The position numbers and the translations under genes are program-made. From Trabulsiella odontotermitis (lineage in GTDB: Bacteria > Pseudomonadota > Gammaproteobacteria > Enterobacterales > Enterobacteriaceae), in assembly GCF_001297775.1 (NCBI RefSeq), contig NZ_LIFX01000010.1, positions 186,001 to 250,000 on the forward strand: a stretch of 64,000 bases of DNA. The letters are read 5' to 3'. Positions 55,796 through 64,000 of the stretch are shown here, piece after piece. The notes under the pieces were generated by a model that had not been told where the DNA came from, ran no database searches, and saw nothing but the letters and a program-made list of their open reading frames with translations. How positions within the stretch are numbered: position 1 is the first letter of the stretch; every line of letters starts with the position of its first letter.

Positions 55796-56274
55796 TGACT
55801 ACAAGTGACGTCATCGCTTTAGGTGCGCTTGCAGTATCAATCTACACCATCATATCATCCGAGCTTAAATCAAGAAAAAGCGATAGAGAACAAAAGGTTA
55901 TTAAAGATGAGCAAGATAGATTACGTAAGTTGCTTCTGGAAAAAGAAACAAAGTCAGATATCAATGAAATGAAGGCTGAGCTTGGTGCTCGCTTGGTAAA
56001 AATAGCCAGAAACAATTACAGGCTAAAAATATACAATAGAGGCAAAGTCGAAGCTAGGAATTTAGAAATTCACTTTCCTGATAATGATGGTGATGAATAC
56101 CTTGTAATATCGGATGTAGAAGACAAGTTCCCATATGAGATACTGCATCCGCAACACGGAATTGAGATCATCGCGGGACTAAGTTTCGGTAGCAAAACCA
56201 AATATCGAATAAAACTCATATGGGATGATGATTATAAGAGGAGAAATGAAGAGGAGTTTTTCATTTCAATATGA
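55795..56274 (+). CDS. Membrane-anchored hypothetical protein (159 aa)
   Basis: 159-residue protein: one N-terminal hydrophobic segment (VIALGALAVSIYTIISS), a charged coiled coil (about residues 25-60), then a beta-rich domain (YRLKIYNRGKVEARNLEIHF) that resembles an immunoglobulin-like fold. Overlaps the zinc-ribbon gene by one base. Not recognised by family. Confidence 0.65.
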   Translation: MTTSDVIALGALAVSIYTIISSELKSRKSDREQKVIKDEQDRLRKLLLEKETKSDINEMKAELGARLVKIARNNYRLKIYNRGKVEARNLEIHFPDNDGDEYLVISDVEDKFPYEILHPQHGIEIIAGLSFGSKTKYRIKLIWDDDYKRRNEEEFFISI

Positions 56275-56303
56275 ATTAACTCACTCAATGACTGTATGCC
56301 AAA

Positions 56304-56340
56304 AAGGCCGCTGTGGAAGATATTTCTCAGCAGCCTTTTC
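56304..56340 (+). terminator. Terminator-like hairpin
   Basis: AAGGCCGCTG (56304-56313) and CAGCAGCCTT (56328-56337), one mismatch, followed by TTC. Ends the zinc-ribbon pair. The following 56341-56709 holds no supportable gene; AlpA's promoter should lie there. Confidence 0.55.
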
Positions 56341-56709
56341 AACTTTGCTGGCAGAGGGGGCGGACATCTGAACTTAGCTTTGACACTGCTTCCGTTGCTG
56401 GTACATAACCGCCGACTATGAAGTCGCGTATAGCCCAATAATGTCATTGTCGCTGCAACAGCGATATCCAACTGTGAGATTTAACTTGGCTCATCATTAC
56501 CCTCATCAAGTGATGGACGCAGCCGTAGACACTCTTTCTGCAAAACTGGGGAAGTTCAGGTAATGTGAAATTCCCCAGCTCTGGATAGCACCAACTTCGA
56601 GAAACCCATCCTACATAACAATGGTGAACCTCCGCCTCAGGAGTTTCACTCCTTTCTTTTCCCGACGAATCGTATAGTGGCTCCATCGCAACGACAAGGG
56701 GAAAACAAA

Positions 56710-56916
56710 ATGAAAAATGAACCAACCCGTCTCATCCGTCTACCAGAAGTCCTCGCTCGAACCGGTTACGGCAAGGCATGGATCTACCACCTGATTAGCG
56801 AAGGCCGCTTTCCGCAGCCGGTCAAGATTGGACTTCGCGCTATTGCCTTCGTTGAAAGTGAAGTCGAGGAATGGATTCAGTCTGTTATTGAAACAACCAG
56901 AAAAAATGTTGCCTGA
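56710..56916 (+). CDS. AlpA-family phage/island regulator
   Basis: 68-residue winged-helix protein (RLIRLPEVLARTGYGKAWIYHLISEGRFPQPVKIG), the AlpA pattern. In P4-like islands AlpA promotes integrase expression and excision. The ATG at 56710 follows AAGGGG. Its usual integrase partner here is the truncated one 6.5 kb upstream, or the recombinase module that follows. Confidence 0.88.
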   Translation: MKNEPTRLIRLPEVLARTGYGKAWIYHLISEGRFPQPVKIGLRAIAFVESEVEEWIQSVIETTRKNVA

Positions 56917-56930
56917 ATGGGAGAGAGAAA

Positions 56931-57239
56931 ATGAATATTAATGACTTTGCAAAATTTGAAAACTATGAAGCTATCATCAGTGATGGTATCTTTGAGGATA
57001 TTTTTTATATGGACTATGTTGATGAGATTGAACTAACAGAAGAGAATGAGAAATATATTGAATGGTTAAGCTACTTCTTTGTTGCGGAAATGCAGGATGT
57101 TTTGGATGAAATTAGTGAACTGGATATGCTTGAACAGATTTCTGTTTTTGATTTTTGGTTCAAAATCATTCAGTCAAGAGATGAAGTTGAAGCACTGGCA
57201 AGAACTATTATCTATTATAAATCAGGAATGCCTGTTTGA
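56931..57239 (+). CDS. Acidic hypothetical protein (102 aa)
   Basis: 102-residue, strongly acidic protein (rich in Glu, Asp, Ile, Phe, Tyr), not recognised. GGGAGAGAG site before the ATG, 14 bases after alpA, so probably co-transcribed with it. High acidity would fit a DNA mimic, as in anti-restriction proteins, but nothing else supports that. The AT-rich gap 57240-57538 precedes the recombinase operon. Confidence 0.55.
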   Translation: MNINDFAKFENYEAIISDGIFEDIFYMDYVDEIELTEENEKYIEWLSYFFVAEMQDVLDEISELDMLEQISVFDFWFKIIQSRDEVEALARTIIYYKSGMPV

Positions 57240-57538
57240 TATAATGAAAGTGAGTTAAGTGAGTATCTTAAAAAGTAAAATTTAAGGGATAAATTATATT
57301 TATTTTCACTAAACTCTTTACAAATATATTTCATGTGCTTTATTAGTAATGTATTGCGAGAGAAAATTTAGTATCAGGTATATAGAATAGGTATTATATA
57401 TAGCTAATCCTAATCAGTAAATTAATTTGTGGAGCGATACTGATTAACAGTGTCGACCATTTTTAAGTGTAAATTATTTTTGAAAACTAAAAATCAATAT
57501 GTTAGAGATATATATGATTGTAAATAACTGGAGGCTTA

Positions 57539-58738
57539 ATGAAAAAAACAAATATAAATACATTTATTATGAGTAGTGGTGAAAGATTTTGTTTGGTTCT
57601 TGATAAAGAAACGGGTGTGCCTCTTTTCCACTCGACGTTATATATAACAACTCAGGTCAGAAACCAAAGTGATTCCATATCTACAGTAGAACTCGTTGCC
57701 GGTGCTATATCTTTATTCTGCAATTTCCTGTTTGACAGAAATATTGATATAGAGGAACGACTCCGCACAGGAGAAAACCTTGCTATTCATGAAATAGATG
57801 CTCTGAGGGATTATTGTGAGAGGAAAGTAAGGCTGAGAAAGTCTTTACCTTATGACATTCAGAAAGAGAGACTTGTAAACAGTGCAACGAGACATTTCAG
57901 GTTAACCCATATAGCGAGTTATCTGACTTGGTTAGGGGAGAGATTGAATCTGAAACAGAGTAATACAAGTGAGATGGTAGAAAGAATAAAACAGAGGCGA
58001 CCGAAACTAAGAAGGAGATCAAGAAGATATAAGCAAGACAGATCTCTCGATGAAAAACAGATAGCATCATTACTTGAAATCACAATGCCGGGATCTACAC
58101 TGAATCCATTTAAAAAGGATGTTCAAGTTAGAAACAGGATTATTATACTTATTCTCTATTCGCTGGGAATACGTTCCGGTGAACTTCTAAATATCCGTAT
58201 TACTGATATTAACTTTAGAGATTCAAGTCTTGCAATTCGCCGTCGAGCTGACGATAAAGAAGATCCTCGAATTAAACAACCTCTGGTGAAAACACTGGAA
58301 AGGAAACTTTCATTATCTGCCCCATTGGTCAAAGAAATACACAACTATATTACCAATATTCGCAGAAATTTCAAAAAATCCAGAAAGCATGAATATCTCT
58401 TTGTAACCCACAAATCAGGTCCCACCCAGGGTATGCCTTTGTCATCGATGGCATATCATAAAATAATAGATTCAATCAGAAATGCGGCACCTGAAATCAA
58501 CAGGCTTACTGGTCATAAACTCAGGCACACCTGGAACTATGAATTCTCCAGGAAGTTAGATGCAATGCCAGATCCTATAAGCGAAGCCGAACAGGAAGAT
58601 ATGCGTTCTTCCCTGATGGGATGGACTCAGGGTTCAAAGACAGCGCAGATATATAACAGAAGATTCATTGAGAATAAGGCCCAGACTGTGGCATTAGCAC
58701 TTCAGGAAGACATTAATAAAAAGGGAGATAGAAAATGA
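57539..58738 (+). CDS. Tyrosine recombinase 1 of a three-recombinase module
   Basis: 399-residue site-specific recombinase with a complete catalytic set: Arg in SLGIRSGELLNIR, His-x-x-Arg in GHKLRHTWNYEF, Trp in MGWTQG and Tyr nucleophile in TAQIYNRRF. The N-terminal part is a core-binding domain. CTGGAGG precedes the ATG. Overlaps the second recombinase by ATGA. Size and position resemble TnpA of Tn554-type elements. Confidence 0.85.
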   Translation: MKKTNINTFIMSSGERFCLVLDKETGVPLFHSTLYITTQVRNQSDSISTVELVAGAISLFCNFLFDRNIDIEERLRTGENLAIHEIDALRDYCERKVRLRKSLPYDIQKERLVNSATRHFRLTHIASYLTWLGERLNLKQSNTSEMVERIKQRRPKLRRRSRRYKQDRSLDEKQIASLLEITMPGSTLNPFKKDVQVRNRIIILILYSLGIRSGELLNIRITDINFRDSSLAIRRRADDKEDPRIKQPLVKTLERKLSLSAPLVKEIHNYITNIRRNFKKSRKHEYLFVTHKSGPTQGMPLSSMAYHKIIDSIRNAAPEINRLTGHKLRHTWNYEFSRKLDAMPDPISEAEQEDMRSSLMGWTQGSKTAQIYNRRFIENKAQTVALALQEDINKKGDRK

Positions 58739-60276
58739 GAACTATATTTAATAAAACTACAGTTAAAGAATCGTTGCCAGCCAGAACGAATGGTTATTAC
58801 TTTTCTATAACAGATGATATATGGATTCTCGATGGAAACCACCAGATTAACACAAAAGCTGTTACTGATATTTTGGATGATAACCTTAAGGAAGGTTATC
58901 TGAATACTATTGCTTATTTTTCGAGATATTTTAGTGCAAGTTTTAGTTGCAGCCTACATGGTATTTTTCTCAAGTTTATTAGAAGTGAAAGATGTTCAGT
59001 TATTAATAAATCTGCCGTATTGAATTTTAAAATGAAAATGGATGGAACGGGTAGAGATTTAAGCTGTTTCAGAAGGTTTATCGGAAAATGGCACTCCCTG
59101 GGATACAGTGGTATAGAGCAGGACGCTATACAAATAATGCAGATATGGCGATTCCCTGGACCAACTCTGGGAGACGTTGTTAAGAGAAGAGACCCAAGAC
59201 TGGGACCTTTAACAGACATAGAGGTACAGAGTTTTAACGATGGTGTGATAAGAGCATATGAGAAAAAAGACATTTCTCTTCTTATGTTAACTATGGCACT
59301 GTTAGTCAGTCATACCGGGCGCAGACCTGTACAGCTTCTCCAGATGAAAATCAGAGATATAATGAAGATCTCAAAAGAGAATAATGATATTTATTATCTT
59401 GTGAATATTCCGAGGATTAAGCAGGGTTTAGACTTCAGGGAGGAGTTCAGAACATTCAGGATTACCAAAGAGCTTTATAAACTTGTCTGTAAACAGGCTA
59501 ACGAATCAATAACCCTGTTATCTGTTTTTATGGGAAGAGACCTTACTGCGGAAGAGATGAAAGATGTTCCTCTTTTCATTTCTACTGTCAAATTTCGTTT
59601 GATAGATACGAAACTAAGTTTGGGGGATTATTTAAAAAATGACAAGTTACATTATTACAGAGGGAAAATAAATAAAGTTTTGAAAAGTATTAGTAGGAAG
59701 GAAAAGATCTACTCAGAACGAACAGGAGAACTTTTATATATAAGTGCAAGGAGATTTCGTTATACGCTTGGAACACGAGCGGCAAAAGAAGGTTATGGAG
59801 AAATAATCATCGCAGAGTTACTTGATCATTCAACCACTGATAATGTAGGGATCTATGTTCAGAACAATGTGGATAATGCTTATAAAATCGATAAAGCGGT
59901 GGGAAAAGTTCTGGCAGATATCTCGGATGCTTTTAAAGGACAAGTAAAGCGCAGAGAAGATATAGGTTATGAGATAACACCATTAGTTAAAATAAAAAGT
60001 CATGATGGTGGAGATGCCGGGAGTTGTCAGCAATGTTCGTCATGTTCAGCCAATGTACCTATCCCTTGTTATACCTGTATGCATTTCACTCCGTGGCTGA
60101 ACGGACCACATGAAAAGGTTTATGAGTATTTAATCAGTGAAAGAGAGCGAATATATAATACAACACAGGACAGAAAAATGACTGAATCCCTCGACAGGAC
60201 CATTATTGCTGTGGGGCAGGTTGTAAATCACTGCAAAGCTATGAGGGATTTAGAACAGAGGAGAGAAAATATATGA
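58735..60276 (+). CDS. Tyrosine recombinase 2 of a three-recombinase module
   Basis: 513-residue recombinase: Arg in SHTGRRPVQLLQMK, a variant box SARRFRYTLGT (His of HxxR replaced by Arg), then LLDHSTTDNVGIYVQNN with the second His and the Tyr. A C-terminal cysteine cluster (CQQCSSCSANVPIPCYTC) probably binds zinc. Overlaps both neighbours by 4 bases. The altered box could tune rather than abolish activity. Confidence 0.82.
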   Translation: MRTIFNKTTVKESLPARTNGYYFSITDDIWILDGNHQINTKAVTDILDDNLKEGYLNTIAYFSRYFSASFSCSLHGIFLKFIRSERCSVINKSAVLNFKMKMDGTGRDLSCFRRFIGKWHSLGYSGIEQDAIQIMQIWRFPGPTLGDVVKRRDPRLGPLTDIEVQSFNDGVIRAYEKKDISLLMLTMALLVSHTGRRPVQLLQMKIRDIMKISKENNDIYYLVNIPRIKQGLDFREEFRTFRITKELYKLVCKQANESITLLSVFMGRDLTAEEMKDVPLFISTVKFRLIDTKLSLGDYLKNDKLHYYRGKINKVLKSISRKEKIYSERTGELLYISARRFRYTLGTRAAKEGYGEIIIAELLDHSTTDNVGIYVQNNVDNAYKIDKAVGKVLADISDAFKGQVKRREDIGYEITPLVKIKSHDGGDAGSCQQCSSCSANVPIPCYTCMHFTPWLNGPHEKVYEYLISERERIYNTTQDRKMTESLDRTIIAVGQVVNHCKAMRDLEQRRENI

Positions 60277-62273
60277 AAGCTAATAATTTATTATTTTTCA
60301 GAACAAAGCAAAAAGTGAATGCTGAATTAAATTTGAAAGAATTTATCAGATTTTGCAGGTTTGAGCTTACTGCTACAGATAGAGATTTGAGCTGGGAATC
60401 CAATTGGTGGAAAGGCATCGCTATTTTCAATAAAATAAATATAACTCATAAAAGAGAACCAGACAAAAAAGAGCTGCTTGATGATGAATTTATTGATTTT
60501 GCTAAAGCTTATATGAAATATCAGTTAGTTTTAACAAAGTCCAGATGGAAGTTATCAACTTCTATAGTGGTTTTAAAAGTTATTGAGCAGACTTTATTGA
60601 TGGTCAACAAAAGTGCAGATATAACTAGGGTTAACATTTCAGTTCTGGATGAAGCTGCATTAACTATTAAGCATTCCTATAAGAAGAGAACTGCCTATGA
60701 CTATGGACAGGAACTTCAGAAGTTTGTCGGCTTTCTCAGTGAAAACGGTTTCCTGGAAGCTGGAACTCTCTCATGGCTGAGTCCGGTTAAACCAGAGGAA
60801 CAGTCAAATCGCATATCCAGTAAAGCAGAGGAAGCCAGGATAAAAAAGCTGCCAGATGAAACAGCTTTGAATGCAATGGCCGAGATCTTTTCCTTACCGG
60901 ACGATGAGCTTAGTGAACGAGACCTTTTCACTACTTCTGTGTTTGCTCTTCTGATGTGTGCTCCTTCAAGGATTTCTGAAATTCTGGCTCTGTCATGTGA
61001 TTGTGAAGTCAATGAAACCGACTCGAAGGGTGTCCAGAAGTATGGCCTCAGGTTTTATTCCATGAAGGGGTATGGAGCAGATATAAAATGGATACCAGAA
61101 GTAATGGTTCCTGTCGCTAAAAAGGCAATCGAAAGGTTGAGGAAACTTTCAAAAAATGCCCGTGAGTTTGCACTGTGGGTAGAAAACAATCCTGAGAAAT
61201 TCTTCAGAAGAGATCACTACCCGGACATTGCGGAAGATGAAGTATTAAAACCAAATCAGATATGTGAACTGCTGGGTTATAATAGTGACAGTAAAGAGGG
61301 GAGGATAAAATATCTGTATCAGGTAAATATTTATGATTGTAATGAAACATACAGTATGAAATCCCTGTGGAAAATTATCATGTCAAAGTTACCATCAGGT
61401 TTTCCATTCTATTATAAGGATATAAAATACAGCGATACGCTTTGCCTGTTGAACGTTAATCAGTTAGATAAAGTTAAGATAACAATAATGTATGAATTAC
61501 AAAAGCCCAGCAAAAATATTTTCTTACCAGACATTTCAGTGACTAACAAGGAACATGTCAGGTTCGAAAATATATTTACCAGGCATGGCTATGTTAGCCC
61601 GGATGGGAAACCTTTACACCTGAGGAGTCATCAACCACGCCATTTTCTTAATACCATTGCGCAACGAAACGGGATGTCTAACCTGGATATAGCCAAATGG
61701 TCTGGCCGTGCGAAGGTTTCCCAGAACAAAGTTTATAACCACGTATCTGAGGACGAAATGCTTCGTAAAGCCGAGGCACTGGATATCAGTTCCATTGGTT
61801 CACAGGCTTTCATGATCGATTCTGTGGAGCCAAACCTTCCTGTTACGGAGGGCATGATCAATCTTTGGGAACACGGGGCAATTCATACTACTGAGTTCGG
61901 CTACTGTGTCCATGACTACATGATGAGTCCCTGTGATAAGTTCAGAGACTGTATCAACTGCAACGAACAGGTCTGTGTGAAGGGAGAAGAAGAGAAGCTC
62001 CAGAGGCTCAAAGAAAGGTTGAACATGACGGAAGGGCTTCTCTCCAAAGCAAAAGAGTCGATGACGGAAGAAGAGCTTGGCGCTGACCGCTGGGTTAAGC
62101 ATCATGAATCGACGCTATCACGACTGAAAGAACTTATCTCAATTCTTTCTGACGATGCTATACCTGATGGTTCACGAATAAAACTGGGAGGTGAAAGTTT
62201 TACTCAATTGGGGCGAGTACTAAATAAATTTGAAAATCTAGAAAACAAAGAGAATACTAATTATATAAATTAA
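60273..62273 (+). CDS. Tyrosine recombinase 3, large with C-terminal cysteine cluster
   Basis: 666-residue recombinase: Arg in CAPSRISEILALS, HQPRHFLNT as HxxR, Trp in AKWSGRAKVS and Tyr in NKVYNHVSEDE. The C terminus has CDKFRDCINCNEQVC, a likely zinc site, and a coiled coil (EEEKLQRLKERL). Size and layout resemble TnpB of Tn554 or the large integrase (GmtZ) of gamma-mobile-trio islands. Overlaps recombinase 2 by ATGA. Confidence 0.84.
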   Translation: MKANNLLFFRTKQKVNAELNLKEFIRFCRFELTATDRDLSWESNWWKGIAIFNKINITHKREPDKKELLDDEFIDFAKAYMKYQLVLTKSRWKLSTSIVVLKVIEQTLLMVNKSADITRVNISVLDEAALTIKHSYKKRTAYDYGQELQKFVGFLSENGFLEAGTLSWLSPVKPEEQSNRISSKAEEARIKKLPDETALNAMAEIFSLPDDELSERDLFTTSVFALLMCAPSRISEILALSCDCEVNETDSKGVQKYGLRFYSMKGYGADIKWIPEVMVPVAKKAIERLRKLSKNAREFALWVENNPEKFFRRDHYPDIAEDEVLKPNQICELLGYNSDSKEGRIKYLYQVNIYDCNETYSMKSLWKIIMSKLPSGFPFYYKDIKYSDTLCLLNVNQLDKVKITIMYELQKPSKNIFLPDISVTNKEHVRFENIFTRHGYVSPDGKPLHLRSHQPRHFLNTIAQRNGMSNLDIAKWSGRAKVSQNKVYNHVSEDEMLRKAEALDISSIGSQAFMIDSVEPNLPVTEGMINLWEHGAIHTTEFGYCVHDYMMSPCDKFRDCINCNEQVCVKGEEEKLQRLKERLNMTEGLLSKAKESMTEEELGADRWVKHHESTLSRLKELISILSDDAIPDGSRIKLGGESFTQLGRVLNKFENLENKENTNYIN

Positions 62274-62286
62274 AATGGGAGAATAT

Positions 62287-62685
62287 ATGGCAAAACATCT
62301 GAATAAAAATGATATAGCTATAATAATAAATGTGATTGTGCTGTGGGATGAAGATAAAATCACCTGGGATGGGATATGTGCGGCTGTCGAGTCATTGATT
62401 GGTAAGAGACCGACAAGACAGTCTCTGAATATGAATAAGGACATCGTTGCGGCATACCAGATCAGGAAGAAAGGCATCAGAGCTACAGACAATGCCATCA
62501 GGCGACCAGCGAATCTGAAGATCGCAGCTGCGAGAATCGCTAGTTTAGAAAAGCAGCTTTACCATCTGGAAGAGATAAATAAGAATTTAAAAGAGCAGTT
62601 CATCCGATGGCAATATAATTCATACAAATATGGTTTGAAAGAACATCAGCTAAATGAAAATATGCCGACTATCGACAGACTTTGA
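62287..62685 (+). CDS. Small coiled-coil protein of the recombinase module (TnpC/GmtX-like)
   Basis: 132-residue protein with a helix-turn-helix-like N-terminal half (ITWDGICAAVESLIGKRPTRQSL) and a coiled coil (RIASLEKQLYHLEEINKNL, residues 80-110). Tn554 TnpC and GmtX occupy the same place after the large recombinase. ATG 62287 has GGGAGA in front; ATG 62275 is possible. Last gene of the module, followed by a terminator. Confidence 0.7.
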   Translation: MAKHLNKNDIAIIINVIVLWDEDKITWDGICAAVESLIGKRPTRQSLNMNKDIVAAYQIRKKGIRATDNAIRRPANLKIAAARIASLEKQLYHLEEINKNLKEQFIRWQYNSYKYGLKEHQLNENMPTIDRL

Positions 62686-62781
62686 TGTTTTATAAAATGA
62701 GTAAATTTGGGGAACATCATATAATATTTTCGATTTTTGAATTTATACTACGGGTAGTAAAACGCGAGAATATAGCAACTT

Positions 62782-62812
62782 AAAGCCTCAGCAGATGTTG
62801 AGGCTTTGTATT
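62782..62812 (+). terminator. Rho-independent terminator of the recombinase operon
   Basis: AAAGCCTCA (62782-62790) and TGAGGCTTT (62799-62807) with loop GCAGATGT, then GTATT. It also faces the opposite-strand gene that follows, so it may act both ways. Confidence 0.75.
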
Positions 62813-62816
62813 ACTT

Positions 62817-63271
62817 CTACATTATCATTAACAGATATCCAATGATAAAAAATGAGAAAAAGATGATGAATCTTTGCCACGTTTTAATGGTTTCAAACCA
62901 GTTTACCAGTTTTTTTGCTTTAAATAATATTTTCTTTGCACGAAATAAACGGATGATGAAGTTATTTTCATCATATTTATTTATCTTGTTTGAAACATTC
63001 AATATTCGATGTAGCGCATATACAAACGCGACAAGAAATGTTAGTGATGAAGCATGCAATGTTTTATCGAAAGCATAACATTGATAAGCTGCAATGACTA
63101 GTAATATTACTGTGAACACAGTCCAGGCAGAAATTCCATACCTGCTTGCTTTATCGTCTGTGGTTTTATTTTCAACTGATGACTTTTTTTATCGTTTTTA
63201 TTTTCTAAATTTATTTTATTTTTTGGTTTGATTTTAGGCTCATCATATGAGGGTTTCATTTGAGTATCCAT
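62817..63271 (-). pseudogene. Small membrane protein with frameshift in an A-run
   Basis: Starting at 63271 the frame reads MDTQMKPSYDEPKIKPKNK and reaches an A7 run (T7 at 63184-63190 on the plus strand). After it the coding frame is shifted by one base: KTTDDKASRYGISAWTVFTV continues through two or three membrane helices to 62817. One more A would restore a protein of about 151 residues. It is a frameshift mutation, a phase-variable switch or a sequencing error. Family not recognised. Confidence 0.55.
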
Positions 63272-63459
63272 GCAATAGTGTGTAAGAAACTCCGATTTTA
63301 ACGAAGAATAATCTTGTTAACAACAGAATTCTCACTATTTATTTCAAGACTTTTATTACCTCCCATTTCATTTATTAAAAAATAACAAGTATATTTGATA
63401 AGTTAATTTTTATATGATAAGTAATGGAAGATATTAATATAATAACTTGGAGGTGCGTA

Positions 63460-63735
63460 GTGTGTGATTATAAGGAAAAGATGGTGAGGGTATATAAGAT
63501 AAGTTACAGATATTGGTTTTCTTTGCTTGTTATGATCTCATTTCTTACTATAGCGAAATATAGTATATATATAGATAATCTCAAATACTTACTTTGTATC
63601 CCACTATCCATCATATGCCGAGATTTTGCTGACTGGTTAGCACCAAAAGACCAGACTTCAAAATATTTCTGGTGGGGTGTTTTTATTGCGTTATATTTTA
63701 CTCTATGCTTATGTTTTTTTGTTTTTGAGTTGTAG
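63460..63735 (+). CDS. Small membrane protein (91 aa)
   Basis: 91-residue protein with three likely membrane helices (YWFSLLVMISFLTIA, LKYLLCIPLSIICR, WWGVFIALYFTLCLCFFVF). I start it at GTG 63460 because GGAGG lies just before; a longer frame begins at ATG 63424 without a ribosome site. Not recognised. The stretch 63736-63985 has no gene. Confidence 0.5.
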   Translation: MCDYKEKMVRVYKISYRYWFSLLVMISFLTIAKYSIYIDNLKYLLCIPLSIICRDFADWLAPKDQTSKYFWWGVFIALYFTLCLCFFVFEL

Positions 63736-63985
63736 TATTTCTGTGTTTTTTGATACTAGGAAAATAATTAAATTGTTAACTATTGACTTGTTTAATCTGT
63801 TTGATACTAATATCTATATAAAATAATAAGCACAAAAGTTAATGAGTTTTGATAGAAGTATTATGATACAAGAAATTATGGTAAGTAATTTTTTAACTGC
63901 ATGCTGATTTCAGATGAATATAATTGATTCAAATTAAAGTGCTGGTTTGTGCTTAAGAATGATAACGAAGGAGGATTTGAATAAA

Positions 63986-64000
63986 ATGAAAAGAAATTAC
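63986..64000 (+). CDS. Start of a gene running out of the window
   Basis: ATG at 63986 (MKRNY...) behind a strong AAGGAGG at 63968-63974. Only five codons are visible, so no product can be named. Confidence 0.5.

Noticed and set aside
1..64000. tRNA genes and CRISPR arrays
   Set aside because: I looked for cloverleaf-type ends at island boundaries and for evenly spaced short repeats and saw none; a tRNA scan could still find one I missed.

Overview
The window is a stretch of enterobacterial (Enterobacteriaceae) chromosome. Gene order and protein sequences in the first 19 kb match the Escherichia/Salmonella/Citrobacter group, but I cannot name the species from sequence alone. I saw no tRNA, rRNA or CRISPR array.

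Region 1 (1-19.2 kb) is GC-rich, compact core DNA for anaerobic nitrogen respiration. It holds the end of the periplasmic nitrate reductase operon (napH partial, napB, napC), the complete cytochrome c maturation operon (ccmABCDEFGH), the convergent response regulator narP, and a complete formate-dependent nitrite reductase operon (nrfABCDE plus a fused nrfFG). Together they cover nitrate to nitrite (Nap), nitrite to ammonia (Nrf), the haem-attachment machinery both need, and their nitrate/nitrite regulator. The nrfA promoter has an FNR-like site and a NarL/NarP-like 7-2-7 site at the spacing expected for -41.5 and -74.5. A three-gene ABC importer of the ferric-ion/hexose-phosphate class follows.

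Region 2 (19.2-31.6 kb) is AT-rich accessory DNA: an autotransporter (yejO-like) stump, a DUF6387-like protein, an H-NS-family protein, several unknowns, an orphan type IV prepilin, an Rrf2-regulated methyltransferase/membrane-protein pair, an HxlR-regulated NADP oxidoreductase, an IS2-group insertion sequence and a decayed O-acyltransferase.

Region 3 (31.6-41.6 kb) has gfcE-etp-etk (outer-membrane export lipoprotein, tyrosine phosphatase, tyrosine kinase of group 4 capsule type) followed by debris and small modules: an abiEii relic, a CdiA toxin-tip relic with the VENN motif, a LOG/NUDIX pair, a YkgJ-like cysteine-cluster protein, a lipoprotein/secreted-protein pair and a vapBC toxin-antitoxin pair.

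Region 4 (41.9-49.1 kb) is a sulfated-sugar locus: radical-SAM sulfatase maturase, PTS EIICB, Cys-type sulfatase, a fused mutarotase-RpiR protein and two YidH/YidG-type membrane proteins. It ends abruptly at an N-terminally truncated P4-type integrase.

Region 5 (49.1-64 kb) is an AT-rich defence and mobility island: a second DUF6387-like paralogue, a DUF4062 protein, a CBASS-like SMODS nucleotidyltransferase with a SLATT membrane effector, a zinc-ribbon/membrane pair, AlpA, and a four-gene module of three tandem tyrosine recombinases plus a small coiled-coil protein (Tn554-like or gamma-mobile-trio-like), followed by small membrane proteins.
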